DNA of 64,000 nucleotides from Thiopseudomonas alkaliphila (GTDB lineage Bacteria > Pseudomonadota > Gammaproteobacteria > Pseudomonadales > Pseudomonadaceae). The first letter of the stretch is position 1. The number at the start of each line of letters is the position of its first letter. A program made the translations under genes and the position numbers. The notes below the pieces were generated by a model that made no database searches, had not been told where the DNA came from, and saw only the letters and a list, made by a program, of their open reading frames with translations. Location: positions 908,501 to 972,500 of the forward strand of contig NZ_CP012358.1 of assembly GCF_001267175.1 (NCBI RefSeq), written 5' to 3'. This document shows, piece after piece, positions 9,499-18,701 of this stretch.

Positions 9499-10902
9499 GT
9501 GCTCAAAGCACTTAAAAAACTATTTGGCATGCCCACCGATCCTGCCGCTAAGCAAGCGCCATCGACTGCTGCAAGCCATACCGAAACTAGCGCTGCTGCA
9601 AATAACAGCAAGCCGCGCTCGCGTCATGCTACGCAAAGCGAGCCAAACAAATCCACTCCCCCACGTAAAGCCCGTCCAGCTAAAGCTGCCCCGAAAAAAG
9701 CGGCTTGGTCACTCAGTGACTTTCAGGTTGAACCTGCAGCAGGCAAGACTCGCTTCCATGATTTCCCCTTGTCCGAGCCACTGATGCACGCCATCCATGA
9801 CCTTGGCTTTCCTTACTGTACACCGATTCAAGCGGGTGTATTGGGGCACACAATCGCCGGCCGTGACGCCATTGGTCGCGCCCAAACTGGTACTGGTAAA
9901 ACTGCGGCCTTTTTAATTTCAACCATTACCCAATTACAGCAAGTGCCTCCCCCCAAAGAACGCTACATGGGGGAGCCACGCGCCCTAATCATTGCGCCTA
10001 CTCGCGAACTCGTAGCACAAATTGCCCAAGATGCGATTAACTTAACCCGCTACACTGAGCTCAACGTCATGAGTTTTGTCGGCGGCATGGACTTTGATAA
10101 ACAACTCAAAGCACTAGAAAAAAATTACTGCGACATTTTGGTAGCAACCCCAGGACGCCTGCTAGATTTTCAACAACGTGGCGAAGTCCACTTGGATATG
10201 GTCGAAGTCTTGGTCCTTGATGAAGCAGACCGTATGTTAGATATGGGCTTTATTCCTCAAGTACGCCAAATTATTCGCCACACGCCACCCAAATCCGAGC
10301 GACAAACCCTGCTATTTTCAGCGACCTTCACCGACGACGTGATGCGCTTAGCAGAACAGTGGACGATTAACCCAGCCATTGTGGAAATTGAACCTGAACA
10401 AGTCGCTAGCGATCGCGTTGCGCAACAAGTCTATGCGGTGGCTAACAGTGACAAATACCGTCTATTGCGGAATTTGATTCAGCAAAATGACTGGTCGCGA
10501 GTCATGGTCTTTGCTAACCGTAAAGACGAAGTACGACGCATTGAAGAACGTTTACGTAAAGATGGTATTAAAGCTGCGCAAATGTCAGGCGATGTTCCAC
10601 AAAACAAACGGATGCGCGTACTCGAAGACTTTAAGCAAGGCAAGCTACAAGTCTTGGTCGCCACTGATGTCGCTGGTCGCGGGATTCATATTGATGGCAT
10701 CAGTCATGTGATTAACTACACTCTGCCAGAAACCCCAGATGATTACGTGCACCGGATTGGCCGCACCGGACGCGCTGGCACTGAAGGTGCCTCGATCAGT
10801 TTTGCAGGAGAAGATGATGCTTTTGCCCTGCCGCCGATTGAAGCTTTACTGGGCAAAAAAATTGACTGTGAGATTCCACCTGAGCATTTATTAAAACACT
10901 AA
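9499..10902 (+). CDS. rhlB: DEAD-box ATP-dependent RNA helicase RhlB
   Basis: An RNA helicase that, in enterobacteria, works with the degradosome. After an ~75-residue Lys/Ala/Pro-rich N-terminal tail, all helicase motifs are present in order: AQTGTGKT (I), APTRELVAQ (Ia), [21 protein letters not shown] (II), LLFSATF (III), then [12 protein letters not shown] and [10 protein letters not shown] (VI). 467 residues. The basic N-terminal extension is as in Pseudomonas RhlB. The start is a GTG with GAGAA about 4 bases before. A clear intrinsic terminator follows. Confidence 0.93.
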   Translation: MLKALKKLFGMPTDPAAKQAPSTAASHTETSAAANNSKPRSRHATQSEPNKSTPPRKARPAKAAPKKAAWSLSDFQVEPAAGKTRFHDFPLSEPLMHAIHDLGFPYCTPIQAGVLGHTIAGRDAIGRAQTGTGKTAAFLISTITQLQQVPPPKERYMGEPRALIIAPTRELVAQIAQDAINLTRYTELNVMSFVGGMDFDKQLKALEKNYCDILVATPGRLLDFQQRGEVHLDMVEVLVLDEADRMLDMGFIPQVRQIIRHTPPKSERQTLLFSATFTDDVMRLAEQWTINPAIVEIEPEQVASDRVAQQVYAVANSDKYRLLRNLIQQNDWSRVMVFANRKDEVRRIEERLRKDGIKAAQMSGDVPQNKRMRVLEDFKQGKLQVLVATDVAGRGIHIDGISHVINYTLPETPDDYVHRIGRTGRAGTEGASISFAGEDDAFALPPIEALLGKKIDCEIPPEHLLKH

Positions 10903-10929
10903 CCCGTTAACTGGTGTTTGACATTCAAT

Positions 10930-10967
10930 AACGCTATGTTCGACTGCGGCTCGGCATAGCGTTTTTT
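10930..10967 (+). terminator. Rho-independent terminator of rhlB
   Basis: AACGCTATG (10930-10938) pairs with CATAGCGTT (10955-10963), followed by a T-rich run. It lies 27 bases after the rhlB stop codon. Confidence 0.85.
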
Positions 10968-11323
10968 ATTACCTATTTTTTGTCTATCAATTCTTCCCAG
11001 CCCCAAGCTTAACGCTCAAAATGGGATGACTGATTAGCTCGCACCTTACCCACACCTTAATTGAAAAAAAGCACGCTAAGCGTGGCTTAATCAGGGCTAG
11101 AAAAACAATCCACACATTCTGTGGATAACTCTGTTTATATCAGTTTAAGAAATTGCTACAACCCACTAAACATGCTGCCTCTCTACAAATTGTTGTTTTT
11201 TTCACCAGAAAATATTTCTTTAATTTTCAATAACTTACAACGAGTAGTGAGTCAACTCAATTCCACCCAAGGGCAAAAAAGGTTTTTTAGTTGTCAAGTC
11301 TTTATGTTAATAACTTAGAAAAT
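10968..11323. other. Intergenic AT-rich stretch without a recognised gene
   Basis: Between the rhlB terminator and the purC terminator. A 65-codon open frame starts inside it but has no ribosome-binding site and no recognisable product, so I do not call it. It holds a single 9-base match to the DnaA box (11120-11128) inside a CCACA/TGTGG inverted repeat, and a short minus-strand hairpin with a T-run near 11060-11090. Nothing more can be supported. Confidence 0.5.
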
Positions 11324-11374
11324 AAACAGGTAAAAAATGCAATTTTTGACTTGCTTCTTTACCTGTTTTTGTTT
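11324..11374 (-). terminator. Terminator downstream of purC
   Basis: AAACAGGTAAA (11324-11334) pairs perfectly with TTTACCTGTTT (11358-11368) across a 23-base loop that contains a further GCAA/TTGC pairing. T-rich sequence flanks the stem on both strands. It lies just past the purC stop codon, in the place expected for the end of the dapA-bamC-purC transcript. Confidence 0.6.
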
Positions 11375-11397
11375 AGCTAACAAATACAGCAAGCAAC

Positions 11398-12273
11398 TTA
11401 GCAGTCACCGAATAAACGCAAGGCTGCTTCACGGTATTTTTCTGCGGTCTTAGTGATCACTTCCTGTGGAATAATCGGCGCAGGTGCTTGTTTGTTCCAG
11501 CCACTGGCTTCTAACCAATCACGCACAAACTGCTTATCAAAACTTGGCGGATTAGTGCCTTCTTGATAGCTCTCTTGCGGCCAAAAACGGCTCGAATCAG
11601 GCGTTAACACCTCATCCATCAAGGTTAAATTACCCGCTTCATCCAAACCAAATTCAAACTTGGTATCGGCAATAATAATGCCCCGACTGGCTGCATATTC
11701 AACCGCCGCCTTATACAGCTGAATAGACACATCACGCACTTGCTCGGCCAGTTGCTCACCAATAATGGCTTGGCACTGAGCAAAGGAAATGTTCTCGTCG
11801 TGATCACCTACTTCAGCCTTGGTTGAAGGAGTAAAAATGGGCTCAGGTAATTTAGCCGCCTCTTTTAAACCCGCTGGCAAAGCAATACCGCACACCGTGC
11901 CATGCTGCTGATACTCTTTCCAACCGGAACCGACTAAGTAACCACGAACAATAGCTTCAACCGCCACTGGTTTTAAGCGCTTAGCCACTACCGAGCGCCC
12001 TTCAACTAAAGGTAATTCTTCAGCGCTCACCACATCAGCTACCTGATCCCCAGTAAAATGATTAGGAATCAGGTCTTTTAGTTTTTCAAACCAGAAGTTA
12101 GAAATACTGGTTAAAATTTTGCCCTTGTCCGGGATCGGCTGTTCTAAAATCACATCGAAGGCCGAAAGACGATCACTGGCCACCATCAGCATGCGCTGCT
12201 GGTCAATCTCATACAGATCACGAACTTTTCCGGAATATAGTTTTTTTAAGCTTAAAGCGTTTGCATCAGTCAT
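11398..12273 (-). CDS. purC: Phosphoribosylaminoimidazole-succinocarboxamide (SAICAR) synthase, long ADE1-like form
   Basis: Joins aspartate to CAIR in purine synthesis. Visible motifs: LYSGKVRDLYEI, ASDRLSAFDV, KRLKPVAVEAIVRGYLVGSGWKEY, FTPSTKAEVGDHDENIS, IADTKFEFGLD, LMDEVLTPDSSRFWP. At 291 residues and with these motifs it belongs to the long, yeast Ade1-like group, not the ~236-residue form I know from P. aeruginosa, although it sits in the same place after dapA and bamC. I infer replacement by a homologue from another lineage. Start ATG at 12273. Confidence 0.96.
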   Translation of the reverse strand: MTDANALSLKKLYSGKVRDLYEIDQQRMLMVASDRLSAFDVILEQPIPDKGKILTSISNFWFEKLKDLIPNHFTGDQVADVVSAEELPLVEGRSVVAKRLKPVAVEAIVRGYLVGSGWKEYQQHGTVCGIALPAGLKEAAKLPEPIFTPSTKAEVGDHDENISFAQCQAIIGEQLAEQVRDVSIQLYKAAVEYAASRGIIIADTKFEFGLDEAGNLTLMDEVLTPDSSRFWPQESYQEGTNPPSFDKQFVRDWLEASGWNKQAPAPIIPQEVITKTAEKYREAALRLFGDC

Positions 12274-12357
12274 CGCTTGCTTAGCTCCACACTGGGTACA
12301 GAATAAAAATAAAACAGGCGAAACCGTGGTTTCGCCTGGATAAACAATCGGCCTAGT

Positions 12358-13428
12358 TTAACTTAAACTGGCTTTTAAACGCTGTAAGATCGACTTCGCT
12401 TTGACCTCTGTTGCAGGCTCTGCACCATCCATCACCCGCACTTCAACTTGACGCCCCATCGGCTGCAACTGAATTTGATACAGCTCGGGTTTTACTTTAG
12501 CGGGATCTTTCGTGAAGGTGCGCTTAAACCAGCCTCGTTTTTGCGTTTTAGGCGCAACGGCTAAATTAATCTCATACTGACTAGCGCTGCGATTAAGGTC
12601 TTCAATGGCAATATTGGCTTGCTCTAAAGCACGCCCAACACTCGACCAAGCTCGATCAAAGCTGGTATCTAAGACTAAAACTGGCAGACCATTGACCTCG
12701 CTCAAATTAACCTTATCTGGCGTATCAAACTGACGATTCGCTGCCAATAAGGAAACACTTTGCTGCTGATCTTGGTTCTGCACTAAATAGGTACGCAGTG
12801 CATCCAGCAATGTTTTCTCAAAAGAGCCATGGGTTGTTTCAACAGAGGCATTTCCCTCAAGTTGGCGCAGCTGCGGCTCTAGAAAAATCTCACTGGTGTT
12901 ACGTTGCACACCTGGCTCAATCCGTACTAGCACCTGAGCTTGCATCTGCGCAGCGGCCTCGCCAAAGCGTGCAGCCAAAGGCGCTGAAGTATTCGCCAAG
13001 GTTTGCCACTCGGTAACAAACTGTCCAACCTGAGGCGACTCAGACTGAATCCTAAAGCCCTGGGCCATAAAATAACCCATCACGTTGGACCATACCTGCG
13101 CTGGAATTTGCTGAGCCACAATCCACTGCGACTGCCCACTCTGATGCAAGCTGTAGTCATCCACCATTTTTTTCTCAGTGGCGACGCCTGCCCGTGGGAC
13201 AGCAAACTCTGTTTGCTCAATATTACTGACATGTGTGGGAATCGGCATCAAAGGATCTAAACGCTTGGTTTGTACCCCTTGTGGTAGCTGCATTGGCGAG
13301 CCCTGATCGGCCTGCAAATAATCACTGCCACGATCACGAAAATAACCTTTATCGCCACCAATCCAACTGCAGCCACTTAAGGCGGCAAGCGAAAGAGCAA
13401 TCAGGGTAAAACTTGGCAACTGTTTCAT
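12358..13428 (-). CDS. bamC: Outer-membrane assembly lipoprotein BamC
   Basis: A lipoprotein subunit of the BAM complex that inserts beta-barrel proteins in the outer membrane. The signal peptide ends at LALSLAALSGC, and the long N-terminal linker has the conserved QLPQGVQTKRLDPLMPIP-like segment. Two globular helix-grip domains follow: residues ~95-210 and ~230-355, the latter with FDRAWSSVGRALEQANIAIEDLN. About 356 residues. I use the ATG at 13428 (AAGG 8 bases upstream, direct signal peptide). The frame also opens at 13452, but that would add a charged leader. It lies between dapA and purC, as in Pseudomonas. Confidence 0.9.
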   Translation of the reverse strand: MKQLPSFTLIALSLAALSGCSWIGGDKGYFRDRGSDYLQADQGSPMQLPQGVQTKRLDPLMPIPTHVSNIEQTEFAVPRAGVATEKKMVDDYSLHQSGQSQWIVAQQIPAQVWSNVMGYFMAQGFRIQSESPQVGQFVTEWQTLANTSAPLAARFGEAAAQMQAQVLVRIEPGVQRNTSEIFLEPQLRQLEGNASVETTHGSFEKTLLDALRTYLVQNQDQQQSVSLLAANRQFDTPDKVNLSEVNGLPVLVLDTSFDRAWSSVGRALEQANIAIEDLNRSASQYEINLAVAPKTQKRGWFKRTFTKDPAKVKPELYQIQLQPMGRQVEVRVMDGAEPATEVKAKSILQRLKASLS

Positions 13429-13458
13429 GCTGTTAACCTTTAGTAAACGCATTACAAA

Positions 13459-14337
13459 TTAGGCTATCAGTTTGCACTGACGCAAAGTGGCCACTAAAGG
13501 CGCACGTAAAGCTTCGCTCAGTGGCGTTAAAGGTAAACGAATACCGGTATTAATCAGCCCCATTTCATGTAAGGCCCACTTCACCGGAATGGGGTTAGCT
13601 TCAACAAACATCGCGTTATGCAGCGGCATTAAGGCATCATTTAAAGCCCGTGCTTCTTCAGCTTTACCCTCTAAAGCCAGACGGCACAGCTCTGCCATGG
13701 CTTTTGGCGCAACGTTAGCGGTAACTGAAATATTACCTTTACCACCGAGCAAAATTAGCTCCGCAGCCGTGGCATCATCGCCCGACAACACAATAAAATC
13801 AGCGTCCACTAAATCGAGTACTTGCTGGGCGCGCTCAAGGCAGCCAGTGGCTTCTTTGATTCCAATAATATTCGAAATTTTAGACAGCCGAGCTACTGTT
13901 TCCGGCAACATGTCGCACACCGTACGACCCGGTACGTTATACAGAATTTGTGGAATATCTACCGCTTCAGCAATGTGCTTGAAGTGCTGATACAGGCCTT
14001 CTTGGGTTGGCTTATTGTAATAAGGCGTCACTAATAAGCAGGCATCAGCCCCGACTTTTTTTGCATTCTGGGTCAGTGCCACCGCCTCACGGGTGCAGTT
14101 AGCACCGGTTCCGGCAATTACCGGAATACGGCCATTGACTTGCTCAACCACACGGCGAATAACTTCTACGTGCTCTTCAACATTGAGGGTTGCAGACTCA
14201 CCAGAGGTACCTACAGCCACCAGTGCGTTAGTGCCTTCGGCCAAATGGAAGTCGACCAGCTTGGTCAGCGCCTGCCAATCCAAATTGCCCTGCTCGTCCA
14301 TTGGTGTGACTAACGCCACCATACTGCCTGAAATCAT
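13459..14337 (-). CDS. dapA: 4-hydroxy-tetrahydrodipicolinate synthase
   Basis: Condenses pyruvate with aspartate semialdehyde in the first committed step to lysine and diaminopimelate. The 292-residue TIM barrel has the family motifs [44 protein letters not shown] with the proton-relay Tyr, and GIKEATG with the Schiff-base Lys. First gene of the dapA-bamC-purC operon; the divergent partner is gcvR. Start ATG at 14337 preceded by AGGAG. Confidence 0.97.
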   Translation of the reverse strand: MISGSMVALVTPMDEQGNLDWQALTKLVDFHLAEGTNALVAVGTSGESATLNVEEHVEVIRRVVEQVNGRIPVIAGTGANCTREAVALTQNAKKVGADACLLVTPYYNKPTQEGLYQHFKHIAEAVDIPQILYNVPGRTVCDMLPETVARLSKISNIIGIKEATGCLERAQQVLDLVDADFIVLSGDDATAAELILLGGKGNISVTANVAPKAMAELCRLALEGKAEEARALNDALMPLHNAMFVEANPIPVKWALHEMGLINTGIRLPLTPLSEALRAPLVATLRQCKLIA

Positions 14338-14532
14338 GCAACTGCTCCTGCTAGGATAGAAAAACGAAATACCGCTAATGGTACTAATCAGCCTTATTTA
14401 GCACAAGCATTCTGCTATTAAAGCCTAAGTTTTGTGCAATTTAACTGGCTTTTTTCATTCTTTTAGATTTTATGCGTATATTAGGCTCTGACATTTAACG
14501 CGCACTGTTACTTTCGATTGTAGGAAGCCTGT

Positions 14533-15093
14533 ATGAAAACCCCTTATTCTCCACGCAATCAGTATTTAGTGATTAGTGCCATTGGCCAAAATCCGATTGA
14601 GCTGACCAACGCGCTGTGCCGCGCCTGCTTAGAAAGCCGCTGCTCGGTTGTCAATAGTCGCCTAACCCGCCATGAACAACACAGCGCCTTAGTGGTGCAA
14701 GCAGGAGGCAGCTGGGATGCGTTAGCGCGGCTTGAAGTCAGCCTGCCTAATATTGCCAAACGGGAAAATATTCACCTAACGGTGGTGCGCACTGAGCAAC
14801 AAGACAGCACCGAGCAAGCGTTACCCTACATTGTTTATGTGAACGCGCTGTATCGACCCGATATTTTGGCGGAGCTCTGTCAGTTTTTTAGCGATCAGCA
14901 AATCAATCTAGAAAATATCGCCTATGAGTCATATATCGCGCCGCAAACTCAAACCATGATGCTTAACGCAACCATTACCGTGACCTTGCCGATCACTGCG
15001 CAAATTAGTTGGATTCGTGACCAGTTTTTAGACTTTGCCGACTCGCTTAATTTGGATGCGCTGATTGAGCCTTGGCGCCCTCAGTTAATTTAA
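14533..15093 (+). CDS. gcvR: Glycine cleavage system repressor-like ACT-domain protein
   Basis: A 186-residue protein built of two ACT domains: residues ~10-90, beginning YLVISAIGQNPIELTNALC, and ~98-180, beginning YIVYVNALYRPDILAELC. This is the GcvR layout; in E. coli GcvR antagonises GcvA and silences glycine cleavage when glycine is scarce. Its place between dapA (divergent) and bcp matches Pseudomonas chromosomes. The bcp gene follows within 25 bases, so the two form one transcript. Confidence 0.88.
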   Translation: MKTPYSPRNQYLVISAIGQNPIELTNALCRACLESRCSVVNSRLTRHEQHSALVVQAGGSWDALARLEVSLPNIAKRENIHLTVVRTEQQDSTEQALPYIVYVNALYRPDILAELCQFFSDQQINLENIAYESYIAPQTQTMMLNATITVTLPITAQISWIRDQFLDFADSLNLDALIEPWRPQLI

Positions 15094-15116
15094 TCATGCT
15101 TGAAAGGAGAATCGAT

Positions 15117-15593
15117 ATGAGCCTTGAATTGCAAAAAGCCGTACCTAATTTTATTGCCCAAGCGACCGCCGATACTCAGGTAGAACTTGCTCAACTACAA
15201 GGTAAACAGGTTGTGATTTACTTTTACCCAAAAGACAACACGCCAGGTTGTACCACCGAAGGCCAAGAGTTTCGAGATGCCTACCCTGAGTTTCAAGCGG
15301 CTAACACGGTGGTGTTTGGTGTTTCACGGGACAGCTTACGCACCCACGAAAACTTTAAAGCCAAACATGGTTTTCCATTTGAACTTATTAGCGATCCCGA
15401 AGAAACCCTTTGCCAGCAATTTGCGGTCATTAAGCTTAAAAAGCTCTATGGCAAAGAGTACCTTGGCATAGAGCGCAGCACCTTTTTAATCGATGCCAAC
15501 GGCGTATTGCAACACGAGTGGCGTAAAGTCAAAGTAAAAGGCCACGTCGCTGAAGTTCTCGCCGCAGCCCAACAGCTTAATCAAGCCTCCTAA
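15117..15593 (+). CDS. bcp: Thioredoxin-dependent thiol peroxidase (Bcp/PrxQ family)
   Basis: A cytoplasmic peroxiredoxin of 158 residues that reduces hydroperoxides. The peroxidatic Cys lies in YPKDNTPGCTTEGQEF. The resolving Cys that E. coli Bcp has five residues later is absent (Glu/Gln there), so this is a 1-Cys-type enzyme; another Cys occurs in EETLCQQF. The ATG at 15117 is chosen because AAAGGAGA stands 6 bases before it. Co-transcribed with gcvR. Confidence 0.94.
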   Translation: MSLELQKAVPNFIAQATADTQVELAQLQGKQVVIYFYPKDNTPGCTTEGQEFRDAYPEFQAANTVVFGVSRDSLRTHENFKAKHGFPFELISDPEETLCQQFAVIKLKKLYGKEYLGIERSTFLIDANGVLQHEWRKVKVKGHVAEVLAAAQQLNQAS

Positions 15594-15601
15594 TCCTTTG
15601 A

Positions 15602-15841
15602 CTAAGCCTTAGCTAACCAGTAGCTGAATACGCCGTCCTGTTGCTGCTGGTTAACTAAGCGATGCCCTGCCAACTTAGCAAAACTCACCACATCGCGCTG
15701 TGAGCCGGCATCGGTGGCCAGTAATTGAATAACTTCACCGGAAGCCAACTGATTTAACCCCAGCTTTAATTTGAGTAGCGGTAACGGGCAAGCCAATCCC
15801 GTAGCATCCACTACCTGCACTGCATTAAATTGATTATTCAT
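15602..15841 (-). CDS. TusA-family sulfurtransferase-like protein
   Basis: A small protein of ~79 residues with the TusA/SirA fold and the active-site motif DATGLACPLPLLKLK (CPxP). Its position next to bepA and bcp corresponds to PA1006 of P. aeruginosa, which I recall being linked to molybdenum homeostasis. The frame opens further upstream to 15883, adding an Asn/Gln/Lys-rich leader without a ribosome-binding site; I prefer the internal ATG at 15841, which fits the family length. Transcribed on the opposite strand to both neighbours. Confidence 0.83.
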   Translation of the reverse strand: MNNQFNAVQVVDATGLACPLPLLKLKLGLNQLASGEVIQLLATDAGSQRDVVSFAKLAGHRLVNQQQQDGVFSYWLAKA

Positions 15842-16078
15842 CTTGTTCTTCTGTCTATTGTTGTTCTGGTTAAAGTTGGGCATTTTTATAGCATACGCTG
15901 TTGAAGATACAAGCTTTATCGAACTAAGCAGGTGAGTTCAAGGTCTGGCTTAGCGCTTTCAGGGCAATGACTGAACCGCTACTAAACAAACCGAGTAATA
16001 ACGCCAGGACTAGCTGCCAGTCTCAGCCAGTTAAGCTACACTCAATACCTCTTTGATTGACCATTAAGGACTGACTCC

Positions 16079-17515
16079 ATGGGGCTACTTCGCGTCTCTT
16101 TACTGTCTTTATCACTGCTCTGGGCACTGCCAAGCACTGCCTACGAGCTGCCGGCTTTAGGTGATGCAAGCTCTGCGCTTATTTCACCCGAGCAAGAGCA
16201 CCGCCTAGGCCGAGCTTGGTTAAGCATTCTGCGTGGACAAGTCAAACAGCTGTCAGATCCTTTAATTAAGCACTACGTTGAAACCAGCGTGGCGCGTCTA
16301 GCAGAAACCAGTCAGTTAAGAGATCGGCGCTTAGAGTTTATTTTATTAGCCAGCCCCGAACTAAATGCCTTTGCCGCTCCTGGCGGTATTATCGGAGTCA
16401 ATGCCGGGTTAATTCTAAACGCCCAAACTGAAGCAGAATATATTTCAGTTATGGCCCACGAACTGGCGCACTTATCCCAACGCCATTTTGCCCGTGGTCT
16501 CGAAGCACAAAAGAAAATGCAAGTACCGATGATGGCTGCCATGTTAGCCGGTATTGTCGCCGCTGCAGCAGGCGGCGGCGCAGACTTAACCATGGCTGCA
16601 ATTGCTGGCTCGCAAGCTGCTGCTTTTCAGGAGCGCCAGCGTTTCTCGCGGCAAAATGAGCAAGAAGCCGACCGCATTGGGCTAGCTAATATGGAAAAAG
16701 CTGGTTTTGATCCAAGAGCCATGCCACAAATGTTTGAGCGCCTGACTCGCCAGTATCGTTACGATAAGATGCCACCTGAGTTTTTACTGACTCACCCCAT
16801 CACCGAGTCACGCATTGCCGATACTCGCAACCGCGCCGAACGCGCTGCACCACACGGCAAAGTCGATAGCCTAACCTATCAGTTATTACGGGCGCGCCTC
16901 CAGCTTACCTTTGAAGAGACCCCAGGAATTGCGCTCAAGCGTTTTCGGGCGCAATTACAAGAGCAACCCAATAATGACGTAGCGCGCTATGGCTTAGCGC
17001 TGGCGCAAATCCGCGCCCAAGCGCTCAAGGACGCGCAACAAAATCTCGACTTACTGATCAACAGCGCCCCGCAAAATAGCATTTATCAACTGGCTTATGT
17101 CGATTTAGAAATCAGCCTAAAACGCTACACAGCTGCAGAGCAGCGCTTGAAGCGCTTATTACAACAGCAGCCTGAATACTTTCCAGCCCAGCAAGTACTG
17201 GCCAACTTTTACTTACAGCAAGGCCGCGCTCAAGACGCCGAAAACCTACTGAATAAGTTGGTCCGCAAACGCCCTTATGATCCCGATATTTGGTTTCAGC
17301 TCGCTGAAGTTCAGGGACTAACCAATAATATTATTGGTTTGCACCAAGCTCGCGCTGAATACTTTGCTTTGGTTGGTGAGTATCAGCAGGCCTACGAGCA
17401 ACTGATTTATGCCAAACAACGTGCGGCGAATAACTACCCCTTAGCCGCTAAAATTGATGCCAGACACCGCGCGCTACAAGAAGAAGAGCGCAGCATTAAA
17501 GAATTACTGAACTAG
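16079..17515 (+). CDS. bepA: Periplasmic M48-family metalloprotease/chaperone BepA (YfgC)
   Basis: A 478-residue periplasmic quality-control protease for outer-membrane proteins, in E. coli acting on BamA and LptD. It starts with a signal peptide (LLSLSLLWALPSTAYELPAL). The zinc motif HELAH is at residues ~127-131 and the third ligand in NEQEADRIG near residue 205. The C-terminal ~220 residues are TPR-like repeats, for example NNDVARYGLALAQIRAQAL and PYDPDIWFQLAEVQGL. The 3' end overlaps the convergent yeiH gene by 20 bases. Confidence 0.94.
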   Translation: MGLLRVSLLSLSLLWALPSTAYELPALGDASSALISPEQEHRLGRAWLSILRGQVKQLSDPLIKHYVETSVARLAETSQLRDRRLEFILLASPELNAFAAPGGIIGVNAGLILNAQTEAEYISVMAHELAHLSQRHFARGLEAQKKMQVPMMAAMLAGIVAAAAGGGADLTMAAIAGSQAAAFQERQRFSRQNEQEADRIGLANMEKAGFDPRAMPQMFERLTRQYRYDKMPPEFLLTHPITESRIADTRNRAERAAPHGKVDSLTYQLLRARLQLTFEETPGIALKRFRAQLQEQPNNDVARYGLALAQIRAQALKDAQQNLDLLINSAPQNSIYQLAYVDLEISLKRYTAAEQRLKRLLQQQPEYFPAQQVLANFYLQQGRAQDAENLLNKLVRKRPYDPDIWFQLAEVQGLTNNIIGLHQARAEYFALVGEYQQAYEQLIYAKQRAANNYPLAAKIDARHRALQEEERSIKELLN

Positions 17516-18539
17516 CCAGCGCACCTAGCAGCATCAGCTGCAAGGTTAAGGCGGCGGCTAGTAATAACGGTTTAATTCCGGCCTGCTTAAGGTCGCGCCA
17601 ACGGGTTCCTAAACCTAAAGCGGCCATGGCAGTGGCAAGTAATAAATCATCCAGCCAATAGGCCCATTTAGCTTGCGCTAGCGACAATGGAAACCAGGTA
17701 TTTAGCAGCATGCAGGCGATAAAGCCAAAGACAAAGACAGGCATGGGCACCTGTACTTTTTCGCTGCTAGTGACCCCAGCGCCTGCGTGACGGCGTAGCC
17801 ACCACCAACCTAGCAATAAAATAAAGGGCGCCAGCAACAACACACGAATTAACTTACTCACCAAAGCAGCTTGGGCTGTGGCCTCTGGCAAAGCAGTGCC
17901 AATCGCTACTACCTGTGCCACCTCATGCACCGTTGCTCCAATAAAAATGCCAAAGGCGTGATCATCAGCAAAAAAGCCGAGCTGTAGCTGATACAACCAC
18001 GGGTACAGCAGCATACTCAGGGTGCCAAAAATCACCACGCAAGCCACGGCAATCGCCACCTGATTATCTTTCGCTTTAACCATACCGCTGCAGGCCAACA
18101 CCGCCGCAGCACCACACACTGCGTGACCACTGCCAATCAGCAAGGCATCAACCGTTGATAAACGCAGTAGTTTGGTCCCCAGCCAAATCGCTAACACAAT
18201 GGTGCTCAGCATCATCAGCGCATCCACCACTAGCGCCCCAACGCCTACCTGCAGCACCTCGCTTAAGGATAAGCGCAAGCCAAATAAAGCCACGCCAATC
18301 CGTAATAAACGTTGCTTACTAAAGTTTAGTCCAGGGGCTAGCTGAGCATGCCAGTGATTAGGTAATGCATTACCCAGCAGCATCCCCAACATAACAGCTA
18401 CCGTTAACACACCTAACCCATGCGCGGCTAACACTGGCCATTGACTCAGCAGTGATGCAGCGATGGCTAATGCCCCTGCGAATAGAATGCCGCTGAGCAT
18501 TGACCCTTTTGCCCAAACTGCTGTCACTTTAACCCCCAT
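17496..18539 (-). CDS. YeiH/YadS family putative sulfate exporter (UPF0324)
   Basis: A 347-residue inner-membrane protein with about ten hydrophobic segments. Family marks are LLRIGVALFGLRLSLSEV, the GSGHAVCGAAAV motif near residue 140, and FGIFIGATVHEVAQVVAIG in the second half. The family is annotated as a sulfate exporter on limited evidence, so the substrate is uncertain. It overlaps bepA tail to tail by 20 bases, so no separate terminator fits between them. Confidence 0.87.
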   Translation of the reverse strand: MGVKVTAVWAKGSMLSGILFAGALAIAASLLSQWPVLAAHGLGVLTVAVMLGMLLGNALPNHWHAQLAPGLNFSKQRLLRIGVALFGLRLSLSEVLQVGVGALVVDALMMLSTIVLAIWLGTKLLRLSTVDALLIGSGHAVCGAAAVLACSGMVKAKDNQVAIAVACVVIFGTLSMLLYPWLYQLQLGFFADDHAFGIFIGATVHEVAQVVAIGTALPEATAQAALVSKLIRVLLLAPFILLLGWWWLRRHAGAGVTSSEKVQVPMPVFVFGFIACMLLNTWFPLSLAQAKWAYWLDDLLLATAMAALGLGTRWRDLKQAGIKPLLLAAALTLQLMLLGALASSVIL

Positions 18540-18701
18540 TTCGTGCTTCTGTTATGCCATGTTGGCAGTATCTTATATCGATCCAAGCGGCATATTACCT
18601 GAGGAACTATCGAAGTGACATTTTGCTATCGATAAATAGCTAAACGGGTTAACCTAGCAACAATTAAGAATGATTCACATTTAAACCATCTGAGAGATTC
18701 A

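Noticed and set aside
11121-11318. 65-codon open frame in the rhlB-purC gap
   Set aside because: No ribosome-binding site, no recognised family, AT-rich random-looking composition; it overlaps the DnaA-box dyad.
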